The position numbers and the translations under genes were made by a program. From NCBI GenBank assembly GCA_002331565.1, contig DCZC01000242.1:1-45858 (forward strand): a stretch of DNA of 45,858 bases, given 5' to 3'. The notes beneath the pieces are model-generated. The model saw only the letters and a program-made list of their open reading frames with translations. It was not told where the DNA came from and searched no databases. This stretch comes from Gemmatimonas sp. UBA2094 (lineage in GTDB: Bacteria > Gemmatimonadota > Gemmatimonadetes > Gemmatimonadales > Gemmatimonadaceae). Below, piece by piece: positions 15,711 through 24,100 of this stretch. Position 1 is the stretch's first letter. Each line of letters begins with the position of its first letter.

Positions 15711-17900
15711 TCAGGGATGAAAACGTCGGCCTACGGCAGCCATTTCGCGCAGCAACGTGGCCGGTTCGAAGCGCCCCGGATACCGGGCATCGAGGGCATC
15801 GAGCTGTTCCACCACCGTCGGCAGCCCCAACGTATCGAGATGGCGGAACGGCCCGCCAAGGAACGGTGGAAACCCGATACCGAAGACTGCGCCGATGTCG
15901 CCATCACGGGCACTGCGAATGATTCCCTGCTCGAGACAGCGGACCGCCTCGTTCAACATCGGCAATACGCACCGCTGCTGGATCTCGCGAGCGGGTACCG
16001 ACTGGCGGTTCGATCCGGCCGGCGTGAGCGCGTAGACACTGTCGTCCACCCCTTGTCGCTTGCCGGCGTCGTCGTAGCGATAGAACCCGCTCTTCGCCTT
16101 GCGGCCGAGGCGCCCACTCTCCACCACGCGCCGCAGCGTTTCCGACGGCAGCATGCGGTCGCCGAAGGCCGCGGCCATGATAGGCCCCGACTTGCCGGCA
16201 ATGTCGAGCCCCACCTCGTCGAGCAGCGTGATCGGTCCCACGGGAAACCCGAACTCCGCGAGCGCCGCGTCGACATCATCGATTCGGGCGCCTTCGTCGA
16301 GCAGCCGTCCCGCCTCGTTGATGTAGGGCGCCAGAATGCGGTTTACGTAAAAGCCAGCGCCGTCCTTCACCACGATGACGGTCTTGCCCAGTTGCCGGCC
16401 ATACTGCACCACGGTGGCGGTGGTCTCGGGGCTCGTCTCGGGCGTGACGATCACCTCGAGCAGCGGCATCTTGTGCACGGGCGAGAAGAAGTGCATGCCC
16501 GCCACACGTTCAGGGCGCGCCGCAGCGGCCGCAATGTCCCGGATAGGGATCGTGCTCGTGTTGCTCGCAAAGATGGCGTTGGGTGCCACGGCCTGCACCT
16601 CGCGCAGCACCTGATGTTTCACCGCGAGATCCTCGAACACCGCCTCGATGACCACGTCCACGTTGGCAAAGCCGCGATAGTCGGTGGTGCCTCCGACCAG
16701 CGACAGGGTGTCATCCATCTGCGCCTTGGTGATCTGCCGCTTGCGCACCCGTTCACGCACCACGTCGCGCACCGCCTGCCAGCCGGTTGCGAGGCGCTCG
16801 ACCGAGGCATCCTTGAGGCGCACCTGCGTGCCGGCCTGCACGGCAACCGTGGTGATCCCCGCGCCCATGAAGCCGGCACCGAGCACGGCGATCTTCTTCA
16901 CCGGGCGTGGCTTCGCCACCACGCCCTCGGGCAGTCCGTTGTCCTTCTTGAGCGCCGTGGTGGCGAAGAAGATGCCAGCGAGCTGCCGCGACACCGGCGA
17001 CACGGTGAGCTCGCCGAACACGCGCGCCTCTTCGCGCAGCCCGGCCTCCATGCCTTCGGCGTAGCCGTGCTGAATCACGTCGATCGCCGCGAGCGGTGCC
17101 GGATACTTGCCCTTGGTTTTCTCCAACACGCCTTCACGCGCCTTGCGGAACACCAGCTTGCGGCCGAGGGTGTTCTCCTCGAGCAACACCGTGGTGGCGC
17201 TTCGTTTGCGCGGTTTCACCGGCACCGAGCGCCCAGCGGCCAGATCGTGCACGCGCCGCATCGCCACATCACGAAGGATGGCGGGATGAACGAGCTCGTG
17301 CACGAGCCCCATCTGCCACGCCTTCTTCGCCTTGATGTTGCGTCCGGTGAGAATCATGTCGAGCGCCGCCTGCAACCCGACCGTGCGCGGCAGTCGCTGT
17401 GTGCCACCGGCACCGGGGATAAGCCCCAGCTGCACTTCGGGGAGCGCCAACACGGTCTTGGCGTGATCCGTCGCCACGCGATACCGACACGCCAACGCCA
17501 CTTCGAGCCCACCGCCCAACGCAGCCCCGTGAATGGCGGCGACGACAGGTTTGGTGAGAGCCGCCAGGCGATCCAGCAGCGCATGCCCACCACGCGACAA
17601 CGCCTCCCCCTGCGCGGCGAGCTCGATGCGCGTGAGCTCCTCGATGTCGGCGCCGGCGATCCAGGTGTCGTGCTTGCCACTCACCAGCACCGCGCCCACG
17701 ATCGAGCCATCCTGCTCGATGCGCGCAAAGATGCGCTCGAACACCGGCCCCACACGCGAGTTGAGCGAATTCACCGGCGACGACGGCTGATCGTACGTGA
17801 CGATCGCCACGCCTCGCTCCACGGTCAGCGTGAGCCCCGTCACCGTGTCGCACACGACCGGCTCCGTGCCTCCCATCTTCCGGGCCTCCCCGTCCATCAT
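15711..17900 (-). CDS. fadJ: Fatty-acid oxidation bifunctional protein FadJ (enoyl-CoA hydratase / 3-hydroxyacyl-CoA dehydrogenase)
   Basis: Start chosen at ATG 17900, which overlaps the fadI stop as ATGA; this gives 729 residues, normal for FadJ. The N-terminal crotonase domain has IAGADIEEL, AAIHGAALGGGLEVALACRYR and LPEVQLGLIPGAGGTQRLPR, with both catalytic Glu regions. The NAD-binding domain starts at IAVLGAGFMGAGI (near 335) and includes SNTSTIPI, GMHFFSPVHKMPLLE and the dimerisation part with NRILAPYINEA. It performs hydration and dehydrogenation in beta-oxidation, and FadI performs the thiolysis. Confidence 0.95.
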   Translation of the reverse strand: MMDGEARKMGGTEPVVCDTVTGLTLTVERGVAIVTYDQPSSPVNSLNSRVGPVFERIFARIEQDGSIVGAVLVSGKHDTWIAGADIEELTRIELAAQGEALSRGGHALLDRLAALTKPVVAAIHGAALGGGLEVALACRYRVATDHAKTVLALPEVQLGLIPGAGGTQRLPRTVGLQAALDMILTGRNIKAKKAWQMGLVHELVHPAILRDVAMRRVHDLAAGRSVPVKPRKRSATTVLLEENTLGRKLVFRKAREGVLEKTKGKYPAPLAAIDVIQHGYAEGMEAGLREEARVFGELTVSPVSRQLAGIFFATTALKKDNGLPEGVVAKPRPVKKIAVLGAGFMGAGITTVAVQAGTQVRLKDASVERLATGWQAVRDVVRERVRKRQITKAQMDDTLSLVGGTTDYRGFANVDVVIEAVFEDLAVKHQVLREVQAVAPNAIFASNTSTIPIRDIAAAAARPERVAGMHFFSPVHKMPLLEVIVTPETSPETTATVVQYGRQLGKTVIVVKDGAGFYVNRILAPYINEAGRLLDEGARIDDVDAALAEFGFPVGPITLLDEVGLDIAGKSGPIMAAAFGDRMLPSETLRRVVESGRLGRKAKSGFYRYDDAGKRQGVDDSVYALTPAGSNRQSVPAREIQQRCVLPMLNEAVRCLEQGIIRSARDGDIGAVFGIGFPPFLGGPFRHLDTLGLPTVVEQLDALDARYPGRFEPATLLREMAAVGRRFHP

Positions 17901-19192
17901 GCCCGCTCCACGATCATCGCATGCCCCATGCCGCCGGCTGCGCACACCGTGAGCATGCCGAACTGCCCGCCGCGGCGCTGTAACTCGTGGCACAGCGTGG
18001 TGAGCACGCGCGCGCCGGTGGCACCGAATGGATGACCGATGGAGAGCGATCCCCCCATCACGTTGAGTCGCTCCGGATCGACCTCACCAACCGGCGCACT
18101 CAACCCCGCACGCTCGGCCCACGTCTTCGACGCCAGCCCCTGAATGTTGCTCAGCACCTGTGCCGCAAACGCTTCGTGCATCTCCACGAGGTCAATGTCA
18201 CGCAACGACAGGCCGGCGCGCGCGAGCGCATGCGGGGCCGCGAGCACGGGCGCCTGCAGCAGCTGCTCCGCGGGATCCACCGCCGCGTAGGCGTACGACC
18301 TGATGTAGGCGAGCGGCGCGTACCCGAGCGCCTTCGCCCGCTCCTCACTCATCAGCAGTACGGCACTCGCCCCGTCGGTGAGCGGCGAGGCGTTGCCTGC
18401 CGTCACGGTGCCGTACTGCCGGTCGAAGACGGGCTTGAGTGACGACAGCTGCTCGTAGCTGCTGTCGCGCCGCACGCCGTTGTCGGTGGCCAGCATGGTG
18501 TCGTACTTCGGGGGCACCGGGACCGGTACGATCTCCGACGTGAGGCGCCCGTCGTCCAGTCCCTGCGCGGCCTGCCGATGCGAACGCCATGCGAACCGGT
18601 CCTGCGCCTCGCGCGTGATGCCGTTCAGCTTCGCCATCTTGTCGGCGCTCTGCCCCATCGTTTCACCCGTGCTCGGTTCGGCGATGGCCGGCGTGACGGG
18701 CACGAAGTCCTTCGGACGCACGCGCGCCAGCGTGGCCACGCGCTGCGACATGCTCTTCGCCTTCGACGCGGCCACGAGAATGTCGCTCATGCCACGCGAG
18801 TGCAGAATCGGCACCTGGGTGAGACTCTCGCTGCCACCGGCAATGGCTACCTGCGCGTGCCCCAGCGCAATCTGATCGGCCGCATCGGTGATGGCCTGAT
18901 TGGCGGAGGCACAGGCCCGGCTGACCGTGTACGCCTGCAGCGTCTTCGGGAAGTGCGGCATGAGCGCCACTTCGCGCGCGATATTCGGCGCGACCACCGA
19001 CTGTACGACCGTGCCGTATACCAGCAGGTCGACGGCGGCCCCGTCGAGGTTGGTGCGTTGCACGAGTTCGCCGACGGCGAAGCGGCCCAGGTCGATGGCC
19101 GTGTACTCCTTGAGCGCCGTGCCGGAGCGCGCGAACGGGGTGCGTACGCCCGCGATGATGGCGACCCGTCGTCCGTTACCGAAGGTGGGCAT
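17897..19192 (-). CDS. fadI: 3-ketoacyl-CoA thiolase FadI
   Basis: The 431-residue thiolase has the nucleophile Cys94 in SRACASANQA, the GGSESLTQ region, TDGASAVLLMSEERA, the catalytic His in GGSLSIGHPFGATGARVL, and the second catalytic Cys in TVCAAGGMGHAM near the C-terminus. Length, and pairing with fadJ through a 4-base overlap, match the fadI-fadJ arrangement. It cleaves 3-ketoacyl-CoA to acetyl-CoA plus a shortened acyl-CoA. An enoyl reductase gene lies 42 bases upstream. Confidence 0.95.
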   Translation of the reverse strand: MPTFGNGRRVAIIAGVRTPFARSGTALKEYTAIDLGRFAVGELVQRTNLDGAAVDLLVYGTVVQSVVAPNIAREVALMPHFPKTLQAYTVSRACASANQAITDAADQIALGHAQVAIAGGSESLTQVPILHSRGMSDILVAASKAKSMSQRVATLARVRPKDFVPVTPAIAEPSTGETMGQSADKMAKLNGITREAQDRFAWRSHRQAAQGLDDGRLTSEIVPVPVPPKYDTMLATDNGVRRDSSYEQLSSLKPVFDRQYGTVTAGNASPLTDGASAVLLMSEERAKALGYAPLAYIRSYAYAAVDPAEQLLQAPVLAAPHALARAGLSLRDIDLVEMHEAFAAQVLSNIQGLASKTWAERAGLSAPVGEVDPERLNVMGGSLSIGHPFGATGARVLTTLCHELQRRGGQFGMLTVCAAGGMGHAMIVERA

Positions 19193-19234
19193 GGGCGAAA
19201 GCTAGCCCGTGGCGCGCCCTCCGGCAGCAGGGGC

Positions 19235-20215
19235 TCAGGGAACGAGCACCACCTTCCCGTCGCGGCCCCCACGCGCCGCCAGCGCGACGGCGTCGTGCAC
19301 CTGCGCCAATGGAAAAATGCGATGCACCCGGGCCGCGAGCTCACCGCGAGCGATGCGCTGCGCGAGGTCACCGTAGAGCGCCCTCTGCTGCGCCACGCTC
19401 GCCTGCCGGAACCAGAAGGCCAGCCAGAAGCCGCGCAGCGTGATGTTGCGGAACACGAACGTGCCGGGCGCCACCTTGCACGGTTCGCCGCTCATCGCGC
19501 CGTAGTTCACCACGGTGCCACCGACGGCCAGGCTCTGGGCAAGCCGGTCGGTGGCCGACCCTCCGACGGCATCGAGTCCGAGTCGGATCGTGGCGCCGCC
19601 GGTGGCGTGGGCCACCCGCGCCGCGAGGTCGGGGCCATCCACGAGCACGACATCGCCGCCGAGGGCCTCGAGTACCGGTACCATATCCTCGCGCCGCACC
19701 ACGTTCACCGTGTGCAGACCGCGGGCCTTGGCCAGCTGGATGACGTATTCACCGACCGCGCTGTTGGCGGCGTTCTGGATGACCCAGTCGCCGGCGTCCA
19801 GCGTCACGAATTCGGAGAGCAGCAGCGACGCGGTCGGCGGATTCACCGTCAGCATGGCGAGCTGCAACGCATCGCCCTCGTCGGGGAGCGGCATGAGCGT
19901 GGCGGCCTTCGCTACGGTGTGGGACACCCAGCTGCCGGCCGCCACAGGCATCAGCACCCGCGTGCCCACGCGCGCGCCGGTAACGCCATCGCCGAGCGCA
20001 GCCACGCGACCCACGCCTTCGTTTCCCCCGATGGCGGGGAGCGGCGGCAGGGCGCCGTACTGACCGGTGATGGTCAGCACGTCGGAGGGGTTGATCGGCG
20101 CTGCGATCATTTCGATGAGCACCTCACCCGTGCCCGGGACGGGGGTGTCCCGTTCGACGCAGCGGATGCGCGTGTGCGGATCGGCGCCGCGCGTGTCGTA
20201 CACAGCCTGCTGCAT
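19235..20215 (-). CDS. MECR/ETR1-like 2-enoyl thioester reductase (zinc-free MDR)
   Basis: The 326-residue MDR protein lacks the catalytic zinc ligands of alcohol dehydrogenases. It carries instead the signature of mitochondrial-type enoyl reductases: INPSDVLTITGQYG, PAIGGNEGVGRV, then IQNAANSAVGEYVIQLAKARG with the NADPH-binding glycine turn. These enzymes reduce 2-enoyl-ACP or 2-enoyl-CoA with NADPH. Placed directly upstream of fadI-fadJ it could feed saturated acyl groups or help oxidise unsaturated ones; the direction is inference. A general quinone-oxidoreductase annotation is the conservative alternative. Confidence 0.85.
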   Translation of the reverse strand: MQQAVYDTRGADPHTRIRCVERDTPVPGTGEVLIEMIAAPINPSDVLTITGQYGALPPLPAIGGNEGVGRVAALGDGVTGARVGTRVLMPVAAGSWVSHTVAKAATLMPLPDEGDALQLAMLTVNPPTASLLLSEFVTLDAGDWVIQNAANSAVGEYVIQLAKARGLHTVNVVRREDMVPVLEALGGDVVLVDGPDLAARVAHATGGATIRLGLDAVGGSATDRLAQSLAVGGTVVNYGAMSGEPCKVAPGTFVFRNITLRGFWLAFWFRQASVAQQRALYGDLAQRIARGELAARVHRIFPLAQVHDAVALAARGGRDGKVVLVP

Positions 20216-20240
20216 CCCGCCTCCGTAAAGCGTGGAACCG

Positions 20241-20726
20241 TTACGCGAGATCGTCCGCGTTGCGGTCGTGAATGGTGTACAGCTCGACGATCACCAAACG
20301 CCGCACCTTGGTGGGCAGCTTGAGGATGCACGTCTCACCAACCCCCTTCCCCTGCAGCGCCCGGCCGATGGGCGACCCCATCGTCACGTGACCGTCGTGC
20401 AGCTCACCGGCATCACCGAACACGAGCTCGTACGACTCCTTGCCCTTCGACGCTTCGTCTTCGACAACCACCTTCGAGCCGAGCCCCACCTTGTCGGCGG
20501 GGATCTGTGTGATGTCGATGTTGGCCAGCTTGGTCACACGCTGCGTGAGCTGCCCGAGACGCGCCTGTACAAACTGCTGGCGCTCGAGAGCCGCCTTGTA
20601 CTCACTGTTTTCCTTCAGGTCGCCGAGCTCGACGGCCTTTCGGATTTCCGCGGGCAGCGTGACGTTCAGCTCGAATTGGAGCTTCTCGACTTCGCGTGCC
20701 ATCTGGGCGATGAGTTCCTGAAACAT
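20241..20726 (-). CDS. greA: Transcript cleavage factor GreA
   Basis: A 161-residue GreA/GreB protein. The N-terminal coiled coil includes LPAEIRKAVELGDLKENSEYKAA with the acidic tip residues (D, E) that enter the RNA polymerase secondary channel. The C-terminal FKBP-like domain has VTMGSPIGRALQGKGVG. It rescues backtracked RNA polymerase. The gene ends 25 bases before the enoyl reductase and is the first gene of the minus-strand run to rsgA, so it lies downstream of the TonB receptor terminator. Confidence 0.95.
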   Translation of the reverse strand: MFQELIAQMAREVEKLQFELNVTLPAEIRKAVELGDLKENSEYKAALERQQFVQARLGQLTQRVTKLANIDITQIPADKVGLGSKVVVEDEASKGKESYELVFGDAGELHDGHVTMGSPIGRALQGKGVGETCILKLPTKVRRLVIVELYTIHDRNADDLA

Positions 20727-20758
20727 GCGCGTGCCAGCTGAGGCCGGAATAAAAGCGA

Positions 20759-20783
20759 GCGCCCGGCCGGGAGGGCCGGGCGC
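20759..20783 (-). terminator. Rho-independent terminator after the TonB receptor
   Basis: GCGCCCGGCC (20759-20768) and GGCCGGGCGC (20774-20783) form a perfect 10-bp stem with a 5-base loop. Read on the minus strand, it is followed by TCGCTTTTATT, a usable U-tract. It lies 69 bases past the receptor stop and separates it from greA. Confidence 0.75.
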
Positions 20784-20851
20784 AATGGAAGCCGAAATAT
20801 GCCCCGTTGGGCCGACGGTTCAACCCCGTTCGCCGTCGTGGCCGGCCGCAC

Positions 20852-22978
20852 TCAGGGCTGCAACCCGAACGCGAGGCGGAAAGCGCGGGGGGCGCCGGGC
20901 ATGATGTTGTTATTGCCGTGCGACGTGGCGAAGTATCGCGTGTCGAACAGGTTCTCGATGTTGAGCTGCACCAGGAAACCGCGCGACAAGGACACGTAGG
21001 CGCCCCCATCCACGCGCGTGAAGGCCGGCAGCGTCACCGCATTGTCGATGGCGGCGAATCGCCGCGTCTGGTGCACGATGCCGGCGCCGAGCGCCACGCG
21101 GCGATGCAGCTGCACCTTGTTGAACAGCGACGCCGCCGTGCGGGGCACCAGTGGCACTGTCGCGCCCGGTCGCGCCGACAACGTGCGGCTCACGATGCGG
21201 GCGTCCTGCACCGCGATGCCGCCGGTCACGTTCCACCGCGGCAGCGGCGAGCCCTGTACCCCCACCTCGGCGCCGGTGGTACGCTGATGCCCGCTCTGCA
21301 CGATTCGCGTCGCATCGAGCGGATCGGGCGCCATCGTGTTGGTGCGATCGACGGCATAGTACGCGGCCGTGACTGCGAAGGCGGGACGTACATTCCAATT
21401 GAACCCCACTTCGTGATTGCGGAACCGTTCGGGTTCGAGGGTCTGCGTGGTGACCGACAGCGACGTGAACTGATCGCCGGTGCTTGGCAGGAACGACACG
21501 CTGTGGCTGCCGTACAGCGAGACGTTCGCCGCGGGCGTGACGATCACCGCGGCGCGCGGCGACAGGAGGTGGTCCGTGCGCGCCAGACGGCTAGCGGTGC
21601 GACGATTGAGGACGTCGATGGTGAAGCGATCGTGGCGCACACCGGCCACGAGCTGCACGAAGCGCCCGAGGTGCAGCTGCTCCTGCACGAACACGGCCGC
21701 CACGGAAGCGGTCGCGTCGTGGCTGGCGTCGGTCGCGCTCGGCCGGAACGTCACGGGCGTGCGCACGGTGGGCGCCGCCACGCTGGCGACGAGCGCGGTC
21801 GTGGTGTTGTCGAAGTAGCCCGTCTCGCGGCGCTGATCGGAGCGCTGCCGGCTCAGCTCCGTGCCCACGAGCAGAGTGGAGCGAAGGCCGCGTCCATCGA
21901 CCATCCAGAGTGCGTCGTTCTGGGTGAACAGGCTGCGGCGATCGACAGCGTCCCGATACGCGCCGAGGCTGAACTGCGTGCCGGCCGCATTGATGGCACT
22001 GGTAGCGAAGACGTTCTGGTAGCGCTTGTCGTAGCGCCATGCACGCGAGTGCGACCGGAACGTGAAACCGTGGCCGTTGTCGAACTCCAGTTGCGTATTG
22101 GCCCCGTTTACCGTGATCCCCGAGCGGCTGGCGTCGGGGTTGCCCACGAACACCCTCGTGTCGAGCCGTGATGGCCTGCCGTTCGCCGACGGCAGTCCGC
22201 GATCGACCGTGCGATGGTCCACGTAGCGCTCCGCGCCGGCGCGCAGCTGCACTCGGCCGATCATCAGTGTGGCCGTGGGGTTGGCGCCCCACTTGTCGTA
22301 GCCCATGCCACGCCGGAACGAGGCGCTGTTCTCGTACATCGCGTTGAGGCGACCGGCGGCGGACGTGCCGAACGGCTGATTGAGGTCGACGGTGGTACGC
22401 CGCTGATTCCAAGAGCCGGTCTCGACGCGCCCGAAGTAGGCGGGCGCCCACTCGGCCCGCTTGGAGACGCGATTGATGATGCCGCCACCGCCACCACGGC
22501 CGAACACCGCGGCATTAGCCCCCTTCACGGCGTCGATCTGCTGCACGTTGTAGGTGTCGCGCAGGTACTGCGCATCGTCACGCACGCCGTCCACGAAGAA
22601 GTCGGCCGTGCTGCTCTGACCACGGATGGTGGGCGCGTCGCGGTGGCCCTCGCCCTGCCCCATGGTGATGCCGGGGAGATACTCCACCGCCGCGGCCATG
22701 GACTGAATGCGGAGGTCGGCCAAAATGGGGGCGCCGAGCACGGTCACCGACTGCGGCACCTCGCGAAGCGGAACGTGGGTGCGGGTGGCCGAGCTGGTGG
22801 CCGGGACCAGGTAGCGTTTCGACCGGGAGGTCTCGGCTCGCACCGTGACGGCGGTGAGCTGCCGGGCATCGGCCCGGGCGGTGCGGACCGCCGGGGCGGA
22901 GGAATCGGGCGCCGTACGGCGCGCGGTGTCCTGCGGGGTACCGGCAACGGCGAGCGAAAGGATCAGCGTAGCGAGCAT
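20852..22978 (-). CDS. TonB-dependent siderophore receptor
   Basis: A 708-residue outer-membrane receptor with a signal peptide (MLATLILSLAVAGTPQ). The plug domain includes VPQSVTVLGAPIL, LPGITMGQGEGHRDAP, IRGQSSTADFFVDGVRDDAQYLRD and VFGRGGGGGIINRVSK. A long beta-barrel follows and closes with an aromatic strand (FRLAFGLQP). The plug sequence and the IENLFDTRY motif are typical of the ferrichrome/catecholate siderophore receptor class. It should import an iron chelate using TonB energy. A promoter and a Fur box lie directly upstream, and a strong terminator follows. No siderophore biosynthesis or ABC importer gene is next to it. Confidence 0.93.
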   Translation of the reverse strand: MLATLILSLAVAGTPQDTARRTAPDSSAPAVRTARADARQLTAVTVRAETSRSKRYLVPATSSATRTHVPLREVPQSVTVLGAPILADLRIQSMAAAVEYLPGITMGQGEGHRDAPTIRGQSSTADFFVDGVRDDAQYLRDTYNVQQIDAVKGANAAVFGRGGGGGIINRVSKRAEWAPAYFGRVETGSWNQRRTTVDLNQPFGTSAAGRLNAMYENSASFRRGMGYDKWGANPTATLMIGRVQLRAGAERYVDHRTVDRGLPSANGRPSRLDTRVFVGNPDASRSGITVNGANTQLEFDNGHGFTFRSHSRAWRYDKRYQNVFATSAINAAGTQFSLGAYRDAVDRRSLFTQNDALWMVDGRGLRSTLLVGTELSRQRSDQRRETGYFDNTTTALVASVAAPTVRTPVTFRPSATDASHDATASVAAVFVQEQLHLGRFVQLVAGVRHDRFTIDVLNRRTASRLARTDHLLSPRAAVIVTPAANVSLYGSHSVSFLPSTGDQFTSLSVTTQTLEPERFRNHEVGFNWNVRPAFAVTAAYYAVDRTNTMAPDPLDATRIVQSGHQRTTGAEVGVQGSPLPRWNVTGGIAVQDARIVSRTLSARPGATVPLVPRTAASLFNKVQLHRRVALGAGIVHQTRRFAAIDNAVTLPAFTRVDGGAYVSLSRGFLVQLNIENLFDTRYFATSHGNNNIMPGAPRAFRLAFGLQP

Positions 22979-22990
22979 GCGAATACTTTA

Positions 22991-23005
22991 TGAGAACAAT
23001 TCTCA
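22991..23005. promoter_or_regulatory. Fur box of the TonB-dependent receptor
   Basis: TGAGAA (22991-22996) and TTCTCA (23000-23005) form a perfect 6-3-6 inverted repeat, 12 bases before the receptor start codon on the minus strand. It matches the 6-1-6/7-1-7 style of Fur operators next to iron-uptake genes. It lies downstream of the predicted promoter, where a bound repressor would block transcription. Confidence 0.75.
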
Positions 23006-23019
23006 ACCAACACACCCGC

Positions 23020-23049
23020 AGACTAGCAGGGCAATCCCGACTTTGTCAA
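23020..23049 (-). promoter_or_regulatory. Predicted promoter of the TonB receptor
   Basis: On the minus strand a perfect -35 hexamer TTGACA (complement of 23044-23049) is followed after 18 bases by TAGTCT (complement of 23020-23025), a weak -10. The Fur box lies about 15 bases further downstream. Confidence 0.5.
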
Positions 23050-23070
23050 TCGGAATTACCCCGGGTGGGC

Positions 23071-24015
23071 CTACGCCTCGTCGTGCAGTACGCGACTCGC
23101 CGTCTGCGCCGCATGGGCGTCCATCACGGCCTGTGCGGCTTCGCGCGGATCATCGGTGAGTAACAGCAGATCGAGGTCACCGGGGGAGATCTTGCCCTCC
23201 GCCGCCATGCGCGAGCCGATCCAGCGCACCAGTCCGGCCCAGTAATGCGTGCCGAACAGGATGACCGGGAACTGGTAGATCTTCCCGGTCTGAATGAGCG
23301 TGAGCGCTTCGAACAGTTCGTCGAGCGTGCCGAAGCCGCCGGGGAAGATGATGAACGCGTTCGAGTACTTGATGAACATCGTCTTCCGCACGAAGAAATA
23401 GCGGAAGTTCACGAGGGTATCGACGTACGGATTGGCGCCCTGCTCGAACGGCAATTCGATGTTGCACCCCACCGAATGGCCGTTGACGTCCTGGGCTCCG
23501 CGGTTCGCGGCCTCCATGATGCCGGGCCCCGCCCCGGTGAGGATGGAGAAGCCCTGCTCGGCCAACAGGCGTGCCGTTTCCCGCGCGGCCCCGTACATGG
23601 GATCATCCGGCCCCGTGCGCGCCGAGCCGAAGATCGTCACGCCCTTCTGGATGTCGGACAGCGCGTCGAACCCTTCCACGAACTCCGACGTGATGCGCAT
23701 GACGCGCCACGGATCGGATCGGGTGAAGGCGGTCGCCTCGTCCTTGGGGCTCTGCAGCAACTTTTCGTCTTCGGTAAGCATTGGCCGGTCACGCAGCGAC
23801 TGATCGACCAACCGGGGATCGCTCCGGCGGACGGCTCGCGCCCCCTTCGAGACGAGGTTCCCCGTGGTCGCCGGCTCACGACCCGCCGCCCGATGCCCCG
23901 CTTCGGTCCGCTCCCGGTACGCGGCCACCGATTGCTGCTCGGCGGTGGCTCTGGTGACAGGAGAGGCCTGCTTGCCTGTTGCCGTGCGGGGCGCGTTGCG
24001 ACGGGATTTCGCCAT
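23071..24015 (-). CDS. LOG-family (TIGR00730) nucleotide 5'-monophosphate nucleosidase-like protein
   Basis: From ATG 24015 (MAKSRRNAPRTATGKQ) the protein has 314 residues. The first 110 or so are basic and probably disordered. The lysine-decarboxylase-like (LOG) Rossmann domain then shows FGSARTGPDDPMY, LTGAGPGIMEAANRGA, and the catalytic motif FPGGFGTLDELFEALTLIQ. Such proteins hydrolyse nucleoside 5'-monophosphates; relatives release cytokinin bases or maintain purine pools. The long N-terminal extension and the GANPYVDTLVNFRYFFVRK region match the larger bacterial subgroup. Substrate not determined. It is divergent from the phosphodiesterase-like gene at 24101. Confidence 0.85.
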   Translation of the reverse strand: MAKSRRNAPRTATGKQASPVTRATAEQQSVAAYRERTEAGHRAAGREPATTGNLVSKGARAVRRSDPRLVDQSLRDRPMLTEDEKLLQSPKDEATAFTRSDPWRVMRITSEFVEGFDALSDIQKGVTIFGSARTGPDDPMYGAARETARLLAEQGFSILTGAGPGIMEAANRGAQDVNGHSVGCNIELPFEQGANPYVDTLVNFRYFFVRKTMFIKYSNAFIIFPGGFGTLDELFEALTLIQTGKIYQFPVILFGTHYWAGLVRWIGSRMAAEGKISPGDLDLLLLTDDPREAAQAVMDAHAAQTASRVLHDEA

Positions 24016-24100
24016 GGAATTGCAGGTCGATGCGGGAAGCCAGTGAAAATCAACGGACAGCACACCACGACAGCGCCGCGGTCGGAGACGAGAGGCGATC

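Noticed and set aside
15705..18035. A 776-codon open frame on the plus strand opposite fadJ and fadI, and a 581-codon one at 18578-20323
   Set aside because: They mirror strongly supported fadJ, fadI and enoyl-reductase genes. Their translations are Arg/His/Gly-rich with no domain, as expected for antisense frames in GC-rich DNA.
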